From NCBI RefSeq assembly GCF_007752535.1, contig NZ_CP036426.1:2790001-2854000 (forward strand): 64,000 bases of DNA, written 5' to 3'. The notes under the pieces are model-generated. The model saw only the letters and a list, made by a program, of their open reading frames with translations, searched no databases and was not told the origin of the DNA. Position numbers and translations under genes: made by a program. Numbering within the stretch: the first letter of the stretch is position 1; every line of letters begins with the position of its first letter. This DNA is from Tautonia plasticadhaerens. Lineage in GTDB: Bacteria; Planctomycetota; Planctomycetia; Isosphaerales; Isosphaeraceae. Below, piece by piece: positions 34,501 through 42,300 of this stretch.

Positions 34501-36319
34501 CGATCGCGCCGGAGGCCAGCGCCATCCGGTCGATCCGGTCGAGACAGCCCCGGACCTCGGGGAAGTGCATGCACAGGTCGGCGAGCATCCCCGGATACTG
34601 CGACCCCTCCCCCGGGAACAGGAACGCCAGCCCGCCGGAGGCCCCCGCCGGCCGGTCCCAGTAGTACGCCCCCCGGGCGTCCCGGATCGACCCCCGCCCC
34701 GGGTCGTCCAGGCGCCCGGCCGCCGATTCCAGGCGCTCGACCAGGTCGCCGACCGACCGCGCCACCAGCCCCAGGCGGGCCGGGGCCCCGGCCCGCACCG
34801 CCTCCCCGTTCAGCCGGGCGGCGACGTCCTTCAGGTCGAGGTCGGGCCGGGCCCGGAGCCGATCCGCCAGCCGCCGGGCCCGATCGGCCAGGCCCGCGCG
34901 GTCCTCGCCGGCGAGCAGGACCGCCTCGTCGGGCCACCGGGGGAGGGCGCCCGGGACCTCGCGATCCGACCCCCCGTGCTCCTCGAGGATCACATGCGCG
35001 TTGATGCCCGAATGCCCCGACGCGCTGATCCCCGCCCGCCTCGGGGTCGGGAGCCCGCTGATCCAGGGGCGGCTCGACGGGTTGGTCGCCGACCGGGCGA
35101 CGTCCCGGCCGGGCCGCGGTCGGGGATCCCCGGCCGCCGGGCTCGCGGGCAGGATCCGGTGGTGCAACGCGAGCGACGCCTTGATCAGCCCCGCCATCCC
35201 CGACGCCTCCCCCGCCGGCCCGACCACCGCCGACGCTGCGCCGAGCACCCGATCCATGCCCGACCCCGGGGGCGGGAAGGCCGCCCGGAGGGCCCGCAGC
35301 TCAGCCCGACCGCAGGCCGGCATCCCCGGCCCGCCCCCCTCCAGCAGGCCGACCGTCCCCGGGTCGATCCCCGACCGCCGGTAGGCCCGCCTGATCGCCC
35401 TCAGCAGGCCCCTCGCCCCGGCAGGGGCCGGATCCCGGTCCCCCTCGACGCCGCGATCGAGCCCCGCCCCCTTCACCACGGCGTAGATCCGGTCGCCGTC
35501 GCGCTCGGCGTCCCGCAGCGGCCTGAGCACGACCACGCCCACCCCCTCGCCCGGCATCGGCCGGGCCCGATCGGTCCGGGGGCGAGGGCCCCGGCCGTTG
35601 GCCCCGATCGGCCCCTCCCCGTCCGGATCGAGGTGCACCGCCCCCGCGATCGCCAGGTCCGCCCGGCCCGACGAGACCGCCCTCGCCGCCCTCGCCAGCG
35701 CCTCCAGGGCCGACGCCCCCCCCGCGTCGATCATCCGCACCGGGCCCAATCTCCCGGGCAGCCCGATCGACGGGCCCGACACGGCGTCGGCCCCCCCGGC
35801 GGCAGCCAGGGGAGGTGGGCCCCCCACCAGCCCGGCCCGCACCGCCTCTTCGTCCTCGGCCGACCACCCCGGGTGCAAGGCCCCCGAGATCGCCGGCTTC
35901 CGCCCTGGCACCCGGCCCCGTCGCCGCCGCCGAGCCGGGGCTCGGCCGTCGAGCTCGGCCCGCCGGCCGATCACCACCTCGACCCGCCTCCCCTCGGGGA
36001 TCCCCTCGCCGAGCCCCGCGTCGGCCAGCGCGGCCCGGGCCGCGTCGAGCGCCAGCACGAGCCCCGGCCCCGATGCGTCCGACGCCCCCCACAGACCACC
36101 GACCGCATCAGGGCCCGACGCGATCGGACCGGCGAGGGCCCCGCCCGGACTCCGGTCGGCCCCGATCGAACCCGGATCCGGGATCGCACCCTCCTCCCCC
36201 GGGACGAGGGCCCGACCGGCGAGCACGTCGTCCCAGAAGGCGAACAGGTCGCCGGCCCCGGCGAACCGGCAGGCCATGCCGACGATCGCCGCGTCGAGCG
36301 GCCGGGGCGTCCGGCTCAT
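31574..36319 (-). CDS. Multidomain lipid synthase: inactive KS - AT - DH-like - PPTase
   Basis: A 1581-residue protein related to PfaC/HglE-type subunits. Residues 1-445 have a ketosynthase fold with GINAHVILEEH at the end but no catalytic residues: the Cys position reads DAGGASAL (near 193), the first His motif EGGGPGMPACGRAE, and the second VVGPAGEASG. This is a chain-length-factor-like KS. Residues about 563-890 are an acyltransferase with LAFLFPGEGSQYPGM and GHSSGEF near 658 and a His in SRAYHCPEF. A Gly/Pro/Arg-rich linker follows. Residues 1050-1320 are a dehydratase-like double hotdog (KGLPVLPF, LDAFTHLLG) and about 1440-1560 a phosphopantetheinyl transferase (ISHTEGVAVALAS, VGIDVER, WCAREAVAKATGLG). 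The start overlaps the large synthase by four bases. Confidence 0.9.
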   Translation of the reverse strand: MSRTPRPLDAAIVGMACRFAGAGDLFAFWDDVLAGRALVPGEEGAIPDPGSIGADRSPGGALAGPIASGPDAVGGLWGASDASGPGLVLALDAARAALADAGLGEGIPEGRRVEVVIGRRAELDGRAPARRRRRGRVPGRKPAISGALHPGWSAEDEEAVRAGLVGGPPPLAAAGGADAVSGPSIGLPGRLGPVRMIDAGGASALEALARAARAVSSGRADLAIAGAVHLDPDGEGPIGANGRGPRPRTDRARPMPGEGVGVVVLRPLRDAERDGDRIYAVVKGAGLDRGVEGDRDPAPAGARGLLRAIRRAYRRSGIDPGTVGLLEGGGPGMPACGRAELRALRAAFPPPGSGMDRVLGAASAVVGPAGEASGMAGLIKASLALHHRILPASPAAGDPRPRPGRDVARSATNPSSRPWISGLPTPRRAGISASGHSGINAHVILEEHGGSDREVPGALPRWPDEAVLLAGEDRAGLADRARRLADRLRARPDLDLKDVAARLNGEAVRAGAPARLGLVARSVGDLVERLESAAGRLDDPGRGSIRDARGAYYWDRPAGASGGLAFLFPGEGSQYPGMLADLCMHFPEVRGCLDRIDRMALASGAIDPPGARLYGAGAGVDPSLWEAGTAVHVVLGSQWALYTLLTRLGLEPDAVCGHSSGEFPALVASGAIPDDDGLEARLIGLAAVFSGLERSGAIPEARLLGVGADRSRVEALLGSPAGTAVAVAADNCPHQVVIVGGPAAIREAAGRLKSAGISVEELPFSRAYHCPEFGPAMGPIRAFFESIPIGDPSIPLYSCCLAGRVSGGPDELRRLAVAQWTRPVEFRRAVEAMHVDGIRLFVDVGARGNLAGFVEDTLRGRDAFAVAANLPRRSGLSQLNHLVASLFAQGATIDPAVLYSRRRPMSVDLEGGPPTGARGVTMRPESPGPRAGLRPEDPGGSRPSRPPGRRDEWGEVGPDARLAVDADWDAPAAPAREVSVPGGREAGAGTSTRGEGVAVGLGPAPGRGVTGGAREGAAIEATAGRCVVRRILDAEGDPVAEAHTFGGRRISAIDSDMKGLPVLPFTVMAEMLAEASARLVPGGVLVGLRDVRARRWVRYEDAPTLLEIVAEADPDRPGEVRAGLFHRGRADRPGPRGDRPEMEAVVVLSGDRPGAPGASPFDLGEAEASRFTAESLYGEQWLFHGPALRGVVGVGEVSDRGIEGTLRVLPRGALRREAGAPMPLTDPIVLDAFTHLLGCWGLDRLADGDVIFPLRMGRLEFFGEDPPEGADVPCRIEVTAVDRHRVRADAEILRPDGRVWMRLRDWEDWRFDWPARYRDLFRQPDRILLGEPIGLAGLPAGTSAVWLRPPEDMGRPVWRDVLERVQLSPRERAGCLRPEGSDRRRTLRLWGRIAAKEAARRLWLAEGRGHLYPADLTIEPDESGRPVLLPGVGPGGRDMPILSISHTEGVAVALASRDPGARVGIDVERITPRSGSFEDLAFGPGERALLDRFDAERRPEWVARLWCAREAVAKATGLGMIDGPRGVEVTAIDPASGMMAARLGTGLASACPGLAGGGLDVGTTTREGYALAWFVRGGAER

Positions 36320-39300
36320 CGCCCCACCCCCGCCGCCGCCGCGACGCCCCGGGCCGGGAGCGGGCCGTCGAGCCCCCCCAGCGCCCCGGCCAGGATCACC
36401 TCCACCTCGCCCTTGCGGCCGAACCTCAGCTCGTCGACCAGCGCCCGGGACCCCGACGCCGGGTCGATCATCCCCAGCCCCCGACGCCCGAGGTGCCCCT
36501 CCAGCTCGGATACCATCCCCACCCCCGACCACGGGCCCCAATTCAGCGAGACGACCCGCCCCGGCCACCGGCGGTCGAGCCACACCGCCAGCTTATTGAG
36601 CACCTCGTTCGCCGCCGCGTAGTCAGACTGGCCCTGGTTCCCGAACCGCCCGGCGATCGACGAGAAGAGCGCGGAGAACCGCAGCACATCCCCCCGGAGC
36701 AGGCGGGCCAGGTTCATCGCGCCGTCGACCTTGGTGCCGAGCACGGCATCGAAGGACCTCGACGTCTTGTCCCGGAGCAACTTATCATGGATCACCCCCG
36801 CGCCGTGGATCAGGCCGACGGGGTCGCCGAAGCGTCGCTTCCAGGATGCCAGGGCCTCGGCCAGCGCCCCGGCGTCTCGGACGTCCACCGACGCGTACTC
36901 GGCCACGGCCCCGGCCTCCCGGATCCGGCGGATCGCCCCCCGGATCTCCCGGTCGACGAGCAGCCGACGGCAGGAGCGGTCCAGCTCCCGGGGGGCGAGC
37001 CGCCCGCCCCCGCGCCGGGAGGCTTCGAGCAGGGCCCGCTTCAGCTCGGCGGCCGTCGCCAGGCCGGCCGTCTCCGGGCCCTCGCGGTCGGGGGGCATCG
37101 GGCTCGACCCGATCAGCAGGAGCGTCGGCCGCCATCGCCTCGCCAGCTCGGCCGCCACGGCGGCGCCGATCCCCCGGGCCCCCCCCGTGATCAGGATCGG
37201 CTCACCCTCCCCGACCTCGACGCCCGGCCGGTCGCCGGGGATCGGCCGGTCGGTCGCGCCCAGGCGGATCCGGCGGCCTCCCAGGTAGCCCACCTCGGGC
37301 CAGTCGTCGTCCGTCATCGCCTCGTCGGCGAGCCGGTCGGCCAGCAGGGGGGGCGGGTCGGAGGGCCGGAGGTCGACCACCCGGGCCCGGACCCCGGGCC
37401 ACTCCCGGGCCAGCGTCTTCACCAGCCCGGCGACCCCCCCGTCTCCCGGGAAGAAGTCGGCGTCCGCCCCGCCGACCGAGGCGAAGCCGCCCCCCATCGC
37501 CGTCGCGGCGATCAGGCACGAGCCGCCCTCCCGGCTCGAACGCTCCAGGTCCTCCGCCGCGGCCCGGGCCAGGTGGAACAGGCCCCTGAGCGACGGATCC
37601 AGCCGGCCGGACCAGCGCGACGGGTCGAGGCCGGCCGGCCCGGGATCGCCGAGCGGTTGCGCGTGGATGATCCCCGAGACCGGCGACCCGCCCTTCACCC
37701 CGCCCAGCCATTCGGCCACCGCCGAGGGCGAGGCCGGGTCGGCCCACCCCGGCCCGGCCACCTCCACCGACAGCCCCGCCCCCCTGAGCCTCCCGGCCAC
37801 CTCCCCGGCGACGCCCCTCCCGTCGTCGGTCACGACGACGATCCCCCCCGGCGCGAGGCCCGCCCCCTCCCTCCTCGCCGGGGCGTCCACCGCCTCCAGC
37901 ACCATCCGGCGGGGGGGGCGGGCGGGGCCGTCGGCCCGGGCCGTGTCGCCCGGGTCCCGGCCCGTTTCTCGATCCCGTCCCGGCCCGCCCTCACCGGGGA
38001 TGACGCCCCGGTCCCGATCGGGTGGGGCCTCGCCCGGACACGTCAGCGCCGACTCCACCCGCGAGACGATCTCCCCCAGCGTCTTCGACCGGGCCAGTTG
38101 GTCCATCAGCCCCGAGCCCCCGGCCTCGGCCATCCCGTCGATCGCATCGCGCAAACTCCCGAGGATCTCGATGCGTTTGATCGAGTCGATCCCCAGGTCC
38201 GCCTCCAGGTCGAGCCCCATGCCGAGCATCTCGGCCGGATACCCGGTCCGGTCCCGCACGATCGCCACCAACCGGTCCGCCACCGACCCGCCCGGCCGAT
38301 CGGCGGGGTCGGGCGGGGGACTCGATTGCACCCCCGTCGATTCGTCGACCCGCCCCGACGCCCCCGGCTCGTCCCCGGGCGGGTCGCCCTCGGGCCCCGG
38401 GCCGGTCGGGTCGAGAAGGGGCCGGTCGCCCCCACCCGGCCGGGGGACCGTTCGAGGGGGCGGGGGATAATTGGCCGGGCCCACGGCCTCGTCACCCATC
38501 AGCTCGCCCTCGGGGCGGTGCCGCCCAGCATCCGGCTCCCATCCGGCCCCCTGCGGGTCGCCCGCCCTCGGGGCGTCGGGGACGCCAGGATCGAGGGACT
38601 CGGCGGGGGCGTCGGCGGGGGGGCGGCCCGAGAGGTAGGCGAGCATCGTCGACCGCTGCACCTCCAGGAAGGCCCGCATCGTCTCCTGGAACGCCTCCAT
38701 CACCCGGGCCGATTCCCCGGCCCCGGTCCCGGTCCCGATCGGGGGCGTCGGAGACGGATGCCTCGCCGCATGACCGTTCCGCTCGGCGGCGGTGATCCCC
38801 GGCCGCCCCGATCCGTTCGTCTCACGAGTCACGTCGAATCGACCTCGCACCGTCCCCTCCCGAGGTCCTGTGCGTCCGCCGTCGACCACGCCGTCGGCCG
38901 AGACCCCTCGGGGCCCCGGCATGCGTCCGTCCCCATTCACAAGGCCCTTTTCGTCCTCCGCCCCGCTCCGAGGCAGGTCGGGTGCGCCGGGGACGGAGGC
39001 CCGATGGCCATTCGCCCCGTTGTTCCCATGACGATGCGAGGCATCGCCCGACGCTTCGCCGGGGGGCGGCCCCGGTAGGGCCATCCCCAGCCTCCTCGGC
39101 TCCGGGCCGGAGATCGGCCGGGCCCGGCTCCCGTTGACCAGCCAGGTTGAAGGCGGCGGGGCGGGGACCTCGTCCTCGGGCCGCTCGGGGTCGACGCGAT
39201 GGGACCCGCGACGCCCCGTGAGCCGGGCCAGGCGGCGGACCGGCACGCCCCCCGAGAGCAGCCGGGCGAGCGCCGAGAGCAGCGTCGGGATCCCCCCCCG

Positions 39301-42300
39301 CCCCGGCGCGTCGGTCGGGGCGACGAGGTGGGGCCGATCCCCCAGGATCGAGCGGACCAGCGGCGAGAGGGTCGACCCCGGGCCGCACTCGATGAACGAC
39401 CGCACCCCCGAGTCATACATCGATTCGATCATCCGATCGAACCGCACCAGGGACGCCAGGTGGTCCCCCAGCCTCCGGGCGATCTCGGCCGGATCATCGG
39501 GGTGCGGGGCCGCGTCGAGGTTGGAAAACACCGGAGAGGCCGGGGGCCTGGCGATCGCCTCCCGGGCCCGGTCGACCATCGGCCCGATCGCCCCCGAGAC
39601 GACCGGCGCGTGGAAGGCCCCCCCGACGGGCAGGTCGAAGGCGCGGATCCCCTTCCCCCGGGCCCGGTCGATCGCCCGGTTCAGGGCGTCCCGGTCGCCC
39701 GAGATCACCGTCTGCCTCGGGCCGTTGAGGTTGGCGACGACCACGCCGTCGATCCCCGAGAGGATCGCCGCCGCCCGGTCGGCGTCGCAAAGCAGGGCGG
39801 CCATCGCGCCCGGCTCCGGCCCGGCGGCCCGGGCCATCAGCCGCCCCCGGGCCTCGGAGAGCCGGGCCAGCGCATCCACGTCCATCGCGCCGGCGGCGCA
39901 GAGCGCCACCAGCTCGCCGTAGCTGTGCCCGGCGAAGGCCGACGCCTCGACCCCCAGGGCCTCCAGCAGGTTCCACATCCCCACCGAGGCCGCCCCCACG
40001 GCCGGCTGGGCGGCCTCGGTGGCCGTCAACTCGTGCCGGGCCCGGTCCCGTCCCCGGTCGTTTAGGGTCGTCGGCGGGAAGACCATCGGCCCGATCGGGC
40101 GGCCGCCCGAGGCGATCAGTGCCGCGTCGAACGCCTCGAAGCCGAGCCGGACCTCCTCGAACGCAAGCGTCAGGTCCCCCAGCATCTCCGGCCGCTGCGC
40201 CCCCTGGCCGGGGAAGAGCAGGGCCACGCCCCCCCCGGCGAACGCGGGTTTGTTCGAGAAATGAACACCTCGGCGATCGTCGAACGTTTCGTCCCCCCGG
40301 GCGATCGCCCCCCGGGCGGTTTCCATCCGCTCCCGGAGTTCCTCGACCGACCCGGCGACGATCGCCAGGGTCGGCCGGTCGACCGCCTCGGGGTCGAACC
40401 GCAGCGCGAGCGCGTGGGCCAGGTCCCGGGGCCGGGGCCGGGCTCCCTCGCCGATCGAGGCGATCAGGCGGTCGACCCGGCCGAGAATCGCCTCGCGGTC
40501 CTCGTCCCGCCAGACGAACAGCTCGGCGGGCCACTCGTGCTGCGGGTCGGGCCGGGGGGAGGGGTCCCCCTCGTACGATTCGAGGACGGCGTGGAAGTTC
40601 GTCCCGCCGAAGCCGAAGGCGCTCACCCCGGCCCGCCGGGGCCCCCCCGAGGCGTGCAGCCAGGGGCGGGCCTTCGTGCCGACACGAACCGGGCCGTCCC
40701 GGAGGTCGAAGGCCGGGTTGGGCCGCTCCACGCCGATCGTCGGCGGCAGGGCCCGGTGATAGAGCGCGAGCGACGCGTTGATGAGCCCCGCCAGCCCGGC
40801 GGCGCACTTCGTGTGGCCGATCATCGACTTCACCGAGCCGACCACGCACGACCCCGGGGCCGCCCCATGTTCCCGGAGGAACCCGGCCAGCGCCCCCACC
40901 TCCACCTCGTCCCCCACCGCCGTCCCCGTCCCGTGCGCCTCCACGTAGCCGACGCTGGCCGGCGGCACCCCGGCCTTGTCGTAGGCCCGGCGGAGTGCCC
41001 GGGACTGCCCCTCGCCGTTGGGGGCGGTCAGGCCCCGGGCCCGGCCGTCGCTGGAGGAGCCCAGCCCCTTGATCACGGCGTAGATGCGGTCGCCGTCCCG
41101 CTCGGCGTCGGCCAGGCGCTTCAAGATCAGCACCCCCATGCCCTCGCTGATGACGATGCCGTCGGCCGAGGAATCGAAGGGGCGGCAGCGGCCCCGGGGG
41201 GAGAACGCGTGTGTCTTGCTGAATGCCAGGTACGTGAACGGATTCTGGACCGTGTCCGCCCCGCCGAGGATCACCACGTCGGCGGCGCCCGTCTCCAGCT
41301 CCCGGACCGCCAGGCTCGCCGCCGCCAGCGACGACCCGCAGGCGGCGTCGACCGTGTAGTTGGCCCCCCCCAGGTCGAACCGGTTCGCCACCCTCCCGGC
41401 GGTCACGTTCAGCAGGAAGCCGGGGAAGGCGTCCTCGGTCCAGGAGGGGAGCAGGGGCTCGGCCGCCTCCCTCGCCGCCTTCCCGGCCTCGGGGGCCACG
41501 GATTCGAGCATCGGCAAGTAGGAGCGGAAAGCATAGCCCATCGCCAGCTGCGCCGCCCCGCCCCCCATACCCAGCACGACCGCCGTCCGCTCCCTCGGGA
41601 ACGGCCGATCGGCGTACCCGGCGTCGTCGAGGGCCGCCCGCACCGCCTCCAGCACCAGCAGCTGCGCCGGCTCGATCGAGGGCAGGCTGGAGGGCGGCAT
41701 CCCGTAGCGGAGCGGGTCGAAGGGCACGTCGGGCAGGAACCCTCCCCACTTCGAGACGACCTTGTCCGGCGCCTTCGGGTCCGGGTCGTAGTAGGGCCGC
41801 CAGTCCCAGCGGTCGGGCGGGATCTCGACGATCGCGTCCACGCCCTTCAGGGTATTCTCCCAGAACGACCGGATGTCGGCGGCGCCAGGGAAGATGCCCG
41901 ACATGCCCACGATCGCCACGTCGGAGGGTCGCTGCGAGTCCGCCGAGGGGTCCCCGACCAACGTCTGTTCGAGCAGGGCCGACGCCCCCGAGCAGATGTT
42001 TTCATGCAATTCGTCGATGGTCGTCACCCGATCGCGCAGGGTCGCCACCTGGCCGATCATGTAGAGGCCCCGGCCGTACTGCTCCTCCTCCGCCAGCGGG
42101 CGGAAATCCTTCCCGTCCCGGTCCATGCCCTTGCTCGCCACCCGGAGCCGTCCCACGTTCAGGCGCTCCAGCGTCTCGCGGACCTCCTCGGCCGGGGCCC
42201 CGGCCTCGATCAATCGGCGCCGCTCGGCCTCGAAGTGGCCCGTGAACGGCGAGGGCACGGCGCGGACCTCGTGCCCCGGCCCGGTCGGCAGCAGGACCGT

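Noticed and set aside
34013-36622. Long + strand frame antisense to the second synthase
   Set aside because: Composition is that of reverse-complement codons and no motif is present; the minus-strand synthase has complete domains.
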